Source of the DNA: Spirochaetota bacterium
GTDB lineage: Bacteria; Spirochaetota; Spirochaetia; Treponematales; UBA12059
Direction of reading: 5' to 3'
Assembly (NCBI GenBank): GCA_029560805.1
Contig: JAKQKE010000125.1
Span: 1-40,149, forward strand
Length of the DNA stretch: 40,149 bases
Part shown: in pieces, positions 32,631 to 40,149 of the stretch
How positions within the stretch are numbered: position 1 is the stretch's first letter
Layout of the letters: each line of letters starts with the position of its first letter
The notes under the pieces: generated by a model
Told to the model about the DNA's origin: nothing
The model's database searches: none
What the model saw: only the letters and a program-made list of their open reading frames with translations
Translations under genes and position numbers: made by a program

Positions 32631-34615
32631 GACTCGCCGGCCTTGATGCGCTCGATCTCGTCGCGGAGTATCGCGGCGGCCTCGAATTCGAGGTTCTTGG
32701 CCCGCTCGAGCATCTCCTGCTCAAGCCGCTTGACGAGGGCGGCCTTCTGCTCGGGTACGAGCAGGTTGTAGGCGCCCTTGACCGTCTCGAGCTCGGCGTC
32801 GAGCGCCTGTTCCTTCTCCTCCTTGTGGCGCTGGAGGATGTCGTGGATGGCCTTTTTCACGGTGGTCGGGGTGATACCATGGGCTTCGTTGTAGGCCTGC
32901 TGGACCGCGCGGCGGCGGTTCGTCTCGTCGATGGCCACGTGCATGGCGTCCGACATCCGGTCGGCGTACATGACGACGACGCCCGAGGCGTTGCGCGCGG
33001 CGCGGCCGATGATCTGTACGAGGCTGGTGGCCGAGCGCAGGAAACCTATCTTGTCCGCGTCGAGTATCGCTATGAACGACACCTCGGGCAGGTCGATGCC
33101 TTCCCTGAGCAGGTTGATGCCGACGAGCACGTCGTACTCGCCGGTCCGTAGCTGGGTGAGTATCTCGACGCGCTCTATCGTCTCCACCTCGCTGTGGATG
33201 TAGCGCACTTTGAGCGAGAGGGACGAGAGGTACTCGGACAGCTCCTCGGCCATACGCTTGGTCAGCGTGAGGATCAGGCTGCGCTCGCCGAGCGCTATGC
33301 GGCGCTTGACCTCGGCGTAGATGTCCTCCATCTGCCCCTCGCTCGGGCGTACGAGTATCTCCGGGTCGACGAGGCCGGTCGGGCGTATCATCTGCTCGAC
33401 GACGCGGGCCGACTTGCCGACCTCGGCGACCCCGGGCGTCGCCGACACGTAGATGACGCGCCTGGTCAGGCCCTCGAACTCGTCGAACTTGAGCGGCCGG
33501 TTGTCGAGGGCGCAGGGTAGCCTGAAGCCGTAATCGACGAGGTTCTGCTTGCGCGAACGGTCGCCCGCGTACATCGCGCCGACCTGCGGCAGGGTTACGT
33601 GCGACTCGTCTATGAAGGTCAGGAAGTCGTCGGGGAAGTAGTCGAGCAGCACCGACGGCCGTTGGCCCCTGGCGCGCCCCGACAGCGGCCCGGAATAGTT
33701 CTCGATGCCGGGGCAGTACCCCATCTCCTCGAGCAGCTCGATGTCGTATTCCACCCTCGTCTTAAGCCGCTGGGCCTCGACGAGGCGGCGTTTGGCCATG
33801 AGTTCCTCGTAGCGCTCGGCGAGCTCCTCCTTGATGGACGACAGGGCGCGCTGGACCATGGTCTCCGGCATCACGAACTGCTTGGCCGGGTAGATCACCG
33901 CCGCGTCGAGCTCCTCGACCGCCTGGCCCGATACCGGGTCGAAGCGGCGTATGCGCTCCACCCGATCGAAGTCCAGCTCGATGCGATACGCCTCGTTGGC
34001 GTAGGCCGGGTAGACCTCGATCACGTCGCCGCGCACCCTGAAGCGACCCCGTTCGAGCACCGAGTCGTTACGCTCGTACTGGAGCGACACGAGCTGGCGC
34101 TTGAAGGCGACCGGGTCGAGCTCCTCGCCGACGGCCGCCTCGACCTTCATCTCTCGGTAGACCTCGGGCGTGGCCAGGCCGTAGATGCAGGATACGGTCG
34201 CCACGATGATCACGTCGCGGCGCTCCATCAGGCTGCGAGTGGCCGACAGGCGGTGGCGCTCGATCTCGGCGTTGATGTCGGCGTCTTTCTCGATATAGAG
34301 GTCGCGCGTCGGCACGTAGGCCTCGGGCTGGTAGTAGTCGTAGTACGATACGAAGTACTCGACGGCGTTGTCCGGGAAGAAGTCCTTGAACTCCCTGAAC
34401 AGCTGGGCCGATAGCGTCTTATTGTGGCTGATGATGAGGGTCGGCTTCTGGACCGCCTCGATGACCTTGGCCATCGTGAAGGTCTTGCCCGAGCCGGTTA
34501 CGCCTTTGAGCGTCTGGAATCGGTCTCCGGCGTTGACGCCGGCGGCCAGGGCGGCTATGGCTTCCGGCTGATCCCCGGCGGGCTCGAATGGGGCGACGAC
34601 TTTGAACGGTTTCAC
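32627..34615 (-). CDS. uvrB: excinuclease ABC subunit B
   Basis: This 662-residue UvrB is the helicase-like damage-verification subunit of nucleotide excision repair, which works with UvrA and UvrC. Walker A GVTGSGKT is at residues 38-45. The beta-hairpin region YYDYYQPEAYVPTRDLYIEK follows, then FIDESHVTLPQ, the motif V/VI region INLLREGIDLPEVSFIAILD and QIIGRAARN. The C-terminal UVR motif runs over the last 40 residues (ERAKNLEFEAAAILRDEIER). The start codon is GTG 34615. AGGAG lies 14 bases upstream, longer than usual, and TATACT ends 8 bases before the GTG. Length is typical. It sits 50 bases after the MocR stop and overlaps the GNAT gene. Confidence 0.97.
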   Translation of the reverse strand: MKPFKVVAPFEPAGDQPEAIAALAAGVNAGDRFQTLKGVTGSGKTFTMAKVIEAVQKPTLIISHNKTLSAQLFREFKDFFPDNAVEYFVSYYDYYQPEAYVPTRDLYIEKDADINAEIERHRLSATRSLMERRDVIIVATVSCIYGLATPEVYREMKVEAAVGEELDPVAFKRQLVSLQYERNDSVLERGRFRVRGDVIEVYPAYANEAYRIELDFDRVERIRRFDPVSGQAVEELDAAVIYPAKQFVMPETMVQRALSSIKEELAERYEELMAKRRLVEAQRLKTRVEYDIELLEEMGYCPGIENYSGPLSGRARGQRPSVLLDYFPDDFLTFIDESHVTLPQVGAMYAGDRSRKQNLVDYGFRLPCALDNRPLKFDEFEGLTRRVIYVSATPGVAEVGKSARVVEQMIRPTGLVDPEILVRPSEGQMEDIYAEVKRRIALGERSLILTLTKRMAEELSEYLSSLSLKVRYIHSEVETIERVEILTQLRTGEYDVLVGINLLREGIDLPEVSFIAILDADKIGFLRSATSLVQIIGRAARNASGVVVMYADRMSDAMHVAIDETNRRRAVQQAYNEAHGITPTTVKKAIHDILQRHKEEKEQALDAELETVKGAYNLLVPEQKAALVKRLEQEMLERAKNLEFEAAAILRDEIERIKAGES

Positions 34616-34665
34616 GCTAGCCAGTATAGCTCCTGCCAGCGCGCGAGAAAAGCTATAAAACGATT

Positions 34666-36099
34666 CTATAACCGCCTGGCCACCGCCGCCATCGCCATGG
34701 CCGCGCTGGACAGCGATTCGAGCGGCGCTGAGCCGAAACTGACTCGAAGGTGGCTGTCCGCCCGCTCGGGCTCCGCGGCCTCATGCCTGAACGACGCCTC
34801 GGGCGCAAGGACGCAGCCCGCCGCCAGACAGGACGAGGCGAAGGATCGCGCTGAGACTCCGCTCGGGAGGGCCAGCCAAAGGTTCAGCCCCCCGCCCGGA
34901 GGCGCCCACGACAGGCCGAGCGATCGGCACGGCGCGAGAGCCGCGTCGAAGGCGCCGTAGGCGGCGCGGTACCGGTCCCTCGCGGCGGCTATGTGCTCGT
35001 CGAAGCGGCCGCTTGCGATGAAGCGCTCCAGGGCCCGCTGCATTAGGCCGTTCGACGATATATCGATGGAGCGCTTGACCGCCTCGAAGCGGGAGCGAAG
35101 GGCGGTCGGCGCCTCGAGGAAGGCGATGCGCAGGCCGGGCATCAGGCATTTCGAGGTGCTCTTGACGAGGATGACCCTGCCGGCCTCGTCGAAGTCGCGC
35201 ACGGCCGGGGGCATCGACCCGTCCCACGATAGCTCGGCGAGCTGGTCGTCCTCGAGCACGTAGAAGCCGTAGCGCTCGGCCATGGAAGCCAGGGCCGAGC
35301 GCCGCTCGGCCGTATAGACCACGCAGGTCGGGTTCTGGAAGCCGGGATTGACGTGGACGAGGCGCAGGGGCCGGCTCCTGGCCAGGGCCTCGAGCGCGTC
35401 CAGGTCAAGGCCTCCCGAGTCGACGGGCACCGGTTCGACCCTCGCTCCGGCGGCCACGAAGGCGTCTCGGGCGCCCCGGTAGCCGGGGTTTTCCACGGCG
35501 GCCACGTCGCCGGGGCGCAGCAGGATACGGGCCGCCAGGTCGATCCCCTGCTGGGCGCCCGAGACGATATGCACGTCGAAGGGGTCGACCGAGCCCGGGC
35601 GCCCCCGGGCGGCTAGGCGCTCGGCCATGGCGACGCGTAGCGGGCGATAGCCGCCCGTGTCCTGGTACTCGAAGGCCTTGCCACCGTCGGCGTCGATGGC
35701 CTCGACGATGAAACGCTTCATATCGACGAGCGGGAACATATCGAGGGGAGGCGCGTTGGCCGCCAGGTCTACCGCGCCGCTCGACCCGTCGGCCAGAGGC
35801 CGCTCGGACGCAGGAAAGGCGGCCGACGGCTCGCCGACGGCCCCGTCGACCGGCGCGTCCGGGGCGACAAACGCTCCCGAGCCGGCCTTGGCGACGATGA
35901 AGCCCTCGCGGGTCAGGATGCGGTAGGCGGCGACCACGGTGGCCGGATTGACGCCGAGCTCGTCGGAGAGTCCGCGCACCGAGGGCAGGCGGTCGCCGAG
36001 GCGGAGCTCGCCGTCCAGGATGCGGGCGCGCACGGCGCGGGCGGCCTGGATATAGAGCGGCGTCTCGTCGTCCTTGAACAGCTGGTAGCCGGCCTCCAT
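34666..36099 (-). CDS. MocR/PdxR-type GntR regulator fused to an aminotransferase fold
   Basis: This 477-residue protein has an N-terminal GntR winged helix (residues about 10-80: PLYIQAARAVRARILDGELR, LPSVRGLSDELGVNPATVVA). A linker rich in Ala, Pro and Asp leads to a class I aminotransferase fold. The PLP lysine is K317 in VKSTSKCLMPGLRIAF, and YTAERRSALASMAERYGFYV fits the family core. MocR regulators sense PLP or amino compounds and control vitamin B6, GABA or transport genes. ATG 36099 is 7 bases after the htrA stop, so it is co-transcribed with htrA. I see no B6 gene nearby, so the target is unknown. Confidence 0.93.
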   Translation of the reverse strand: MEAGYQLFKDDETPLYIQAARAVRARILDGELRLGDRLPSVRGLSDELGVNPATVVAAYRILTREGFIVAKAGSGAFVAPDAPVDGAVGEPSAAFPASERPLADGSSGAVDLAANAPPLDMFPLVDMKRFIVEAIDADGGKAFEYQDTGGYRPLRVAMAERLAARGRPGSVDPFDVHIVSGAQQGIDLAARILLRPGDVAAVENPGYRGARDAFVAAGARVEPVPVDSGGLDLDALEALARSRPLRLVHVNPGFQNPTCVVYTAERRSALASMAERYGFYVLEDDQLAELSWDGSMPPAVRDFDEAGRVILVKSTSKCLMPGLRIAFLEAPTALRSRFEAVKRSIDISSNGLMQRALERFIASGRFDEHIAAARDRYRAAYGAFDAALAPCRSLGLSWAPPGGGLNLWLALPSGVSARSFASSCLAAGCVLAPEASFRHEAAEPERADSHLRVSFGSAPLESLSSAAMAMAAVARRL

Positions 36100-36106
36100 C
36101 GGGCGA

Positions 36107-37348
36107 TTACTTGCCGCCCAGGTACTCGGCCCGGTCGGACAGCGTGATCGTCGCGGCCAGTCGCTTGGAGCCGCGGTAGTACTCTACCCGTATCGCGTCG
36201 CCGGGCTTGTTGTCCTCGAGCGCGGAGTAGAGGTCAGCCAGCGAGCTGACCGCCATGCCGTCCACGGCGACGATCACGTCGCCGCCGACGTTGAACACGC
36301 TCTGGTAGTAGCGCACCGGCGTCGAGCCGCCGCGCAGGCCGGAGCGGTCGGCGTTGCCGGCCCGTTTGGTGGACGATACGAGCAAGCCCTTCTCGATCGG
36401 AAGGGGGTCGCCCTTCTCCTTCATGTACTCGATCAGCGCGGGGAACAGCTGCACGTACTCGGCGTCGATCCAACCTCGCTTGACCATGCCGTACTTGATC
36501 AGGTCGGGCACGATGCGCTTCGCCGTGTCGACCGGCACCGCGAAGCCGACCCCGACCGAACCGCCCGACGGGGAGTATATCATCGTGTTGACGCCTATCA
36601 GCTCGCCGCGGGAGTTGAGGAGCGGCCCTCCGGAATTGCCCGGGTTGATCGACGCGTCGGTCTGGATCATGTCACGGATGATGGTCTTGGAGTCCTGTTG
36701 TACCGGGCGCCCGAGGCCCGAGACGATGCCACGGGTCAGGGTGCGCTCGAGGCCGAAGGGATTGCCTATCGCGAGCACCTTCTGGCCTACCCTGAGGCCG
36801 CCCGAGGTTCCGTAGGGGATAACGGTCAGGGTCATGTCCTTGGGGGGCTCGAATTTAACCACCGACAGATCGTTCTCGGAGTCGGAACCGATGACCTTGC
36901 CCTCGAGGCGGGTGCCGTCGGCCAGGTTGACGAAGACCTTGAAGGCGTCCTTGACCACGTGGTAGTTGGTGAGCACGTAGCCGCGCCGGTCGATGATCGA
37001 GCCTGAGCCCGAGCCGCCGGCCTGGGGAACGGGCTCGAGAAACCAGTTGATCGCTACAACCTCGGTGGTGATGTTGACGACGCCGGCGTTGAGCCGCTCG
37101 TAGACGGTAATATTCTCCCGCTCGTCTTGCGAATAGCCGCCGTCGGCCTCGGACAGCACCGGCGCGGCCTCGACTACGGGCTCCGGGATCGGGACCGGCG
37201 GCGAGGCTTCCGCCTCCGCCGCGGCCGCGAGCGACGCCTCACCGCCGAGCCCTCGCGAGAACAGGCCGACGCCGAAGGCGGCGAGCAGGATGACGGCCGC
37301 GGTGGCCGTAATCGAAACGATCAGCTGTCTACGTGAGTATAGTCGCAC
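36107..37348 (-). CDS. HtrA/DegP-type periplasmic serine protease
   Basis: This 413-residue protease has an N-terminal membrane anchor (LIVSITATAAVILLAAFGVG) and a Pro/Glu/Ala linker before the trypsin-like domain. The catalytic triad is visible: H130 in TNYHVVKD, D160 in SENDLSVV and S239 in GNSGGPLLN. One PDZ domain near 300-405 contains NVGGDVIVAVDGMAVSS. HtrA proteases degrade or refold misfolded envelope proteins. The start codon is GTG 37348, with GGAGG 6 bases upstream. It is the first gene of the htrA-mocR-uvrB-GNAT-xre operon. Which deg paralogue it is cannot be stated. Confidence 0.95.
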   Translation of the reverse strand: MRLYSRRQLIVSITATAAVILLAAFGVGLFSRGLGGEASLAAAAEAEASPPVPIPEPVVEAAPVLSEADGGYSQDERENITVYERLNAGVVNITTEVVAINWFLEPVPQAGGSGSGSIIDRRGYVLTNYHVVKDAFKVFVNLADGTRLEGKVIGSDSENDLSVVKFEPPKDMTLTVIPYGTSGGLRVGQKVLAIGNPFGLERTLTRGIVSGLGRPVQQDSKTIIRDMIQTDASINPGNSGGPLLNSRGELIGVNTMIYSPSGGSVGVGFAVPVDTAKRIVPDLIKYGMVKRGWIDAEYVQLFPALIEYMKEKGDPLPIEKGLLVSSTKRAGNADRSGLRGGSTPVRYYQSVFNVGGDVIVAVDGMAVSSLADLYSALEDNKPGDAIRVEYYRGSKRLAATITLSDRAEYLGGK

Positions 37349-37395
37349 CTGCGTCCTCCATGGTAGCCGGGCCGCTCGGTCCGGGTCCAGGATAG

Positions 37396-37424
37396 AATAT
37401 ACAAGTCCGGAGCCGAATCGCCAA
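37396..37424 (-). promoter_or_regulatory. sigma70-type promoter of the htrA operon
   Basis: On the minus strand, TTGGCG (37419-37424) and TATATT (37396-37401) are 17 bases apart. The start codon GTG 37348 follows with a leader of about 40 bases. Confidence 0.55.
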
Positions 37425-37436
37425 CGCCCAATCGCA

Positions 37437-37465
37437 TTGACCGCGGCCCCATTGCCGGGTAGGAT
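37437..37465 (+). promoter_or_regulatory. possible promoter of fliG
   Basis: TTGACC (37437-37442) and TAGGAT (37460-37465) are 17 bases apart. ATG 37474 is only 8 bases past the -10, which would make the message nearly leaderless. The same AGGAT could instead serve as a weak ribosome site, so this call is tentative. Confidence 0.25.
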
Positions 37466-37473
37466 TATTCGCT

Positions 37474-38682
37474 ATGGACATAAAGCGAAGAATCGGCCAG
37501 GCCTACGGCGTCTCGAAGAGCGACGCTACGAGCGAGAAGCCGTCCGAAAGCCGGCCCATAGCGCCTCCGGGCTCGAATCGCTCCTCGCCCCGGCCGGCCG
37601 GCGCCTCGGCCCAACCGGCCGCCCAGCCACGCAAGAGCCCGCTACCGGCCGCGGACAAGGCCGTCGCGGCCTCCGAGAGCTATATAAAGACCGGTCGCCC
37701 CGGCATCGAGAAGGCCGCAAAATTTCTGCTCCTGCTCGGGCGCGACGAGGCGGCCACGGTAATACGCCACCTCAAGCCCGCCGAGATCGAGAAGGTCTCA
37801 CGGGAGATTGCCAGGATAGACCGCATCGACACCGTCGAGGCGAACGAGATACTCACCGAGTTCGGCTGGCTGGCCAAGACCCAGGGCGCGTCGCTCGAGG
37901 GCGGCCCGGAGATCGCCGAGAGCATGCTCGCGGCCGCCTTCGGCGCGGACAGGGCCAAGGAGGTCATCCGCAAGGCGGTACCCGAGGCCAAGAAGCCGTT
38001 CGACTTCCTCAACGACTTCGACGCCCACCAGCTGATGGCCCTCTTCAAGGACGAGTCGCCCCAGATGGTCGCGATGATACTCCCCTACCTCGATCCCAAG
38101 ATCGCCAGCGGAGTGATAGCCGCGCTACCTGCGGCCGTACGCTCCGACGTGATCCAGCGTATCGCCAGGCTGGACCGCAGCGCGCCCGAGGTGGTCGAGC
38201 GGGTCGAGGCCGTGCTGCGCGACCGTGCGGCCAGGCTGGGCCGCGTCGACTCGGGCGAGCGCATCGACGGGGCAGCGGTGCTCGCCGGCATCCTCAAGCA
38301 CGTCGAAGGCGGCCTCGAGGACAGCATCCTCTCCGGCATCGAGGAGGAGAACCCCGACCTGTCCAAGGACATCCGCGAGCGCCTGTTCACGGCCGACGAC
38401 ATACTGCGCGTGCCCGACCGCGAGGTGCAGAAGGGCCTGCGCGACCTGTCGGAGCGCGACATAGCCCTCGTGCTCAAGGGCAAGAGCCAGGCCTTCAGGG
38501 ACAAGGTCCTGTCGAACGTCTCCCAGGGCAAACGGACCATGGTGCTCGAGGAGTACGACATCATGGGCACGGTCAGGCGCGACGAGGCCGAGAAGGCCAC
38601 GAAGGCCTTCATCGCCTACTACAAGCGGAAGTGGGAGGACGGCGACCTGGTCCTCGAGGGCGACGACGACCTGATCGACTAG
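37474..38682 (+). CDS. fliG: FliG-type flagellar motor switch protein with an N-terminal extension
   Basis: This 402-residue protein belongs to the FliG family of the flagellar C-ring, which couples the stator to rotation and binds FliF, FliM and MotA. After a 65-residue Ser/Pro/Ala-rich extension, the N-domain begins at EKAAKFLLLLGRDEAATVIR. The middle domain has DAHQLMALFKDESPQMVAMI, where typical members read EHPQ. The C-domain has ENPDLSKDIRERLFTADDIL, DREVQKGLRDLSERDIALVL and SNVSQGKR. Spirochaetes carry two FliG paralogues; the altered EHPQ motif, the extension and the absence of fliF/fliH neighbours suggest the FliG1 type. This is inference. ATG 37474 has AGGA about 9 bases upstream. 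Confidence 0.93.
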   Translation: MDIKRRIGQAYGVSKSDATSEKPSESRPIAPPGSNRSSPRPAGASAQPAAQPRKSPLPAADKAVAASESYIKTGRPGIEKAAKFLLLLGRDEAATVIRHLKPAEIEKVSREIARIDRIDTVEANEILTEFGWLAKTQGASLEGGPEIAESMLAAAFGADRAKEVIRKAVPEAKKPFDFLNDFDAHQLMALFKDESPQMVAMILPYLDPKIASGVIAALPAAVRSDVIQRIARLDRSAPEVVERVEAVLRDRAARLGRVDSGERIDGAAVLAGILKHVEGGLEDSILSGIEEENPDLSKDIRERLFTADDILRVPDREVQKGLRDLSERDIALVLKGKSQAFRDKVLSNVSQGKRTMVLEEYDIMGTVRRDEAEKATKAFIAYYKRKWEDGDLVLEGDDDLID

Positions 38683-38693
38683 CGGGCTCGACC

Positions 38694-39221
38694 TCAGTCG
38701 CGGACATACCGGACGCCGCCGTCCGAGGCCTCCTCGGCGCGGGCCATCATGAACAGCAGGTCCGACAGCCGGTTCATGTAGCGGATAACCTGGCCGGGCA
38801 CGTCCGCGTCGCGGGACAGCGCGACGATGCGCCGCTCCGCCCGCCTGCAGACGGTCCTGGCCACGTCGAGCTTGGCCGACTGGAGCGTCGAGCCGGGTAC
38901 GACGAAGCCGGTCAGCGGTATCTCGTCCTCGAAGGCCCCGACGTAGGATGCCAGCCTGACCTCATCCGCGTCCGTCATGGGCTTGGAGAAAGAGCCGGTA
39001 CGAGTGGCCAGTTGCCCGGCTACCCGGTACAGATCGCGTTGCAGCTCCTCGGCGATACGCCTGCAGTCGACGCGCTTGAGCCAGTGCTTGGCCTCGCCGA
39101 TGACCGAGTCCAGCTCGTCCACGGTGCCATACGCCTCGACGCGGGGATCCTCCTTGCGGACCCGCTCGCCCGACCATAACCCGGTCATTCCCTCGTCCCC
39201 GGTCCTCGTAACGATGCTCAT
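38694..39221 (-). CDS. PduO-type cob(I)alamin adenosyltransferase
   Basis: This 175-residue enzyme moves the adenosyl group of ATP to cob(I)alamin to make adenosylcobalamin. The PduO/MMAB pattern is clear: N-terminal TRTGDEGMTGLWSGERVRK (ATP loop), AYGTVDELDSVIGEAKHWL, then CRRAERRIVALSRD near 125 and VIRYMNRLSDLLFMMARAEE. Length is typical. ATG 39221 has AGGAG 5 bases upstream. It is convergent with fliG (11 bases between stops) and divergent from the TPR gene. No B12-dependent enzyme is in the window, and I see no cobalamin riboswitch in the 80-base leader. Confidence 0.95.
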   Translation of the reverse strand: MSIVTRTGDEGMTGLWSGERVRKEDPRVEAYGTVDELDSVIGEAKHWLKRVDCRRIAEELQRDLYRVAGQLATRTGSFSKPMTDADEVRLASYVGAFEDEIPLTGFVVPGSTLQSAKLDVARTVCRRAERRIVALSRDADVPGQVIRYMNRLSDLLFMMARAEEASDGGVRYVRD

Positions 39222-39245
39222 GAACGCTCCTCGCCCCGTCTCCGT

Positions 39246-39266
39246 CGCGCCGCGTTTGGCGGCGCG
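39246..39266 (-). other. GC-rich hairpin at the start of the adenosyltransferase leader
   Basis: CGCGCCGC and GCGGCGCG form a perfect 8-bp stem around a 5-base loop. It lies just downstream of the predicted minus-strand transcription start (about 39268) and 25 bases before the start codon, so it could protect or regulate the message. Confidence 0.4.
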
Positions 39267-39284
39267 CGTATAGTAGCATATATA
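39256..39284 (+). promoter_or_regulatory. promoter of the TPR gene
   Basis: TTGGCG (39256-39261) and TATATA (39279-39284) are 17 bases apart, giving a leader of about 80 bases before the TPR gene. It overlaps the minus-strand promoter of the adenosyltransferase. Confidence 0.5.
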
Positions 39285-39303
39285 GCACGCTCAGCGGCGC
39301 CAA
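39275..39303 (-). promoter_or_regulatory. promoter of the cobalamin adenosyltransferase gene
   Basis: On the minus strand, TTGGCG (39298-39303) and TATGCT (39275-39280) are 17 bases apart. It interleaves with the plus-strand promoter, so the two genes may compete for polymerase. Confidence 0.45.
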
Positions 39304-39369
39304 CTCGTGCTACAATGATCTGGATACAATCGCCCGATCCATAGTAATATTCTTGAATAGGTGCACGTA

Positions 39370-40149
39370 TTGACCACGAACGATACCCGCTTCCAAGCCG
39401 TCGACTCAGCCAACGCTCGCGCCTGGGATATCTTGAGCGCCCAGCCCCAGTCGGCCCTCGAGGAAGCCGAGCGGGCTTTGGCGACGGCGTCCGAGGCCGG
39501 TTACGCCAAGGGTGTCGCCGACGCCCACCTCAATATCGGCTGGTCCATGTACTACCTGACGCACCTGCCCGAGGCCTATCGCGCCTTCCTGGAGGTCCAT
39601 CGCGAGTACCTCGCCCTAGGCGACGTACTCGGCGTCTGCAAGACGCTGAACGCTTTGGGCGTCTACCACTACTCGATTTTCCGCCTCGAGAAGGCCGTGG
39701 ACTATTTCACGCAGAGCCTCGAGGTAGCCAAGGCGAACGGCATCGAGGACCGGGAACTCATCGTCGGCATAAACATCGGCGAGCTCTGCCTGTTGCTCGG
39801 CAATCCGCAGGACGCCCTCGAATACCTGATACCCGCCTACGTCAGGATGATAGGCGTGTTGCCGCCGAGCAACGTCGCCGACTGCCTGCGCAACATCGGC
39901 AAGGCCTTCCTGCGGCTTGACAACCCGGCCCTGGCGGCCGAGTACATACGCCGCTCGTACAGCCTCGCCAAGGACGTAGGCGAGTCCATCATGGCGACCG
40001 ACAGCGTCGAGACCCTGGCCGATGTGGCCATCGAGAGCGGCGAGTACGACGAGGCGGAGCGCCTGGTCCGCGAAGGCCTCGAGCTGGTCGATGTTACCGG
40101 CAACTCGGGCCAGCGCGTCGGCCTGCTCATCGTCGAGGGCACGCTCTTG
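39370..40149 (+). CDS. TPR-repeat protein, N-terminal part (3' end outside window)
   Basis: The frame is open for 260 codons to the right edge. The start is set at TTG 39370 because AGGTG lies 6 bases upstream; GTG 39361 is in frame but lacks a ribosome site, and TAG at 39358 blocks anything earlier. There is no signal peptide, so it is cytoplasmic. Residues about 10-260 hold roughly six TPRs, for example LSAQPQSALEEAERALATAS, NIGWSMYYLTHLPEAYRAFL, LNALGVYHYSIFRLEKAVDY and ETLADVAIESGEYDEAERLV. Long N-terminal TPR arrays of this kind in spirochaetes often precede a GGDEF diguanylate cyclase domain or a histidine kinase. The C-terminal domain is not visible here. Confidence 0.85.
   Translation, partial: MTTNDTRFQAVDSANARAWDILSAQPQSALEEAERALATASEAGYAKGVADAHLNIGWSMYYLTHLPEAYRAFLEVHREYLALGDVLGVCKTLNALGVYHYSIFRLEKAVDYFTQSLEVAKANGIEDRELIVGINIGELCLLLGNPQDALEYLIPAYVRMIGVLPPSNVADCLRNIGKAFLRLDNPALAAEYIRRSYSLAKDVGESIMATDSVETLADVAIESGEYDEAERLVREGLELVDVTGNSGQRVGLLIVEGTLL

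Noticed and set aside
37290-39179. 629-codon plus-strand open frame overlapping fliG and the adenosyltransferase gene
   Set aside because: It is another frame of fliG and antisense to a clear enzyme. The product is Arg/Gly-rich low-complexity sequence typical of a shadow frame.

Overview
The window looks like a high-GC spirochaete chromosome. The evidence is a solitary FliG flagellar switch protein, many lipoproteins with relaxed lipoboxes, a TPR protein of the kind often fused to GGDEF domains in this phylum, and a huge exported helical protein of a type known from spirochaetes. The assignment to Spirochaetota is an inference; the genus is not resolved. Coding density is very high, no gap between genes exceeds 300 bases, and I see no tRNA, rRNA, CRISPR array or insertion sequence.

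Region 1 (1-23905, minus strand) is one translationally coupled set of nine genes, read from right to left: TPR lipoprotein, TolC-like outer-membrane channel, periplasmic adaptor lipoprotein, two Ig-like (SbsA/Big_5-type) lipoproteins, two different RND transporter subunits, a 3557-residue exported protein and a small exported protein that runs off the left edge. Neighbouring genes overlap by 1-20 bases or are 1-4 bases apart. This is a complete tripartite RND envelope machine encoded with a giant envelope protein. It is the best candidate for an undescribed system here, possibly a dedicated transport, assembly or surface apparatus.

Region 2 (23906-28283) holds a divergent DUF1508/YegP-like gene. 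Next comes a four-gene minus-strand operon: a small helical protein, an ArsA/Get3-type ATPase, a membrane-anchored unknown and a DUF59/MIP18-like protein. Last is a CstA-type transporter with a clear promoter and terminator. Region 3 (28284-31119) holds uxuA (mannonate dehydratase) convergent with a repeat-bearing beta-helix lipoprotein gene whose start is out of frame with its signal peptide.

Region 4 (31120-37424) is a minus-strand operon htrA-mocR-uvrB-GNAT-xre with a recognisable promoter and terminator. It combines envelope protein quality control, a PLP-dependent regulator, nucleotide excision repair, an acetyltransferase and a two-HTH regulator. Region 5 (37425-40149) has fliG, a PduO-type cobalamin adenosyltransferase convergent with it, and a divergent TPR protein cut by the right edge. 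The last two share a back-to-back promoter region.
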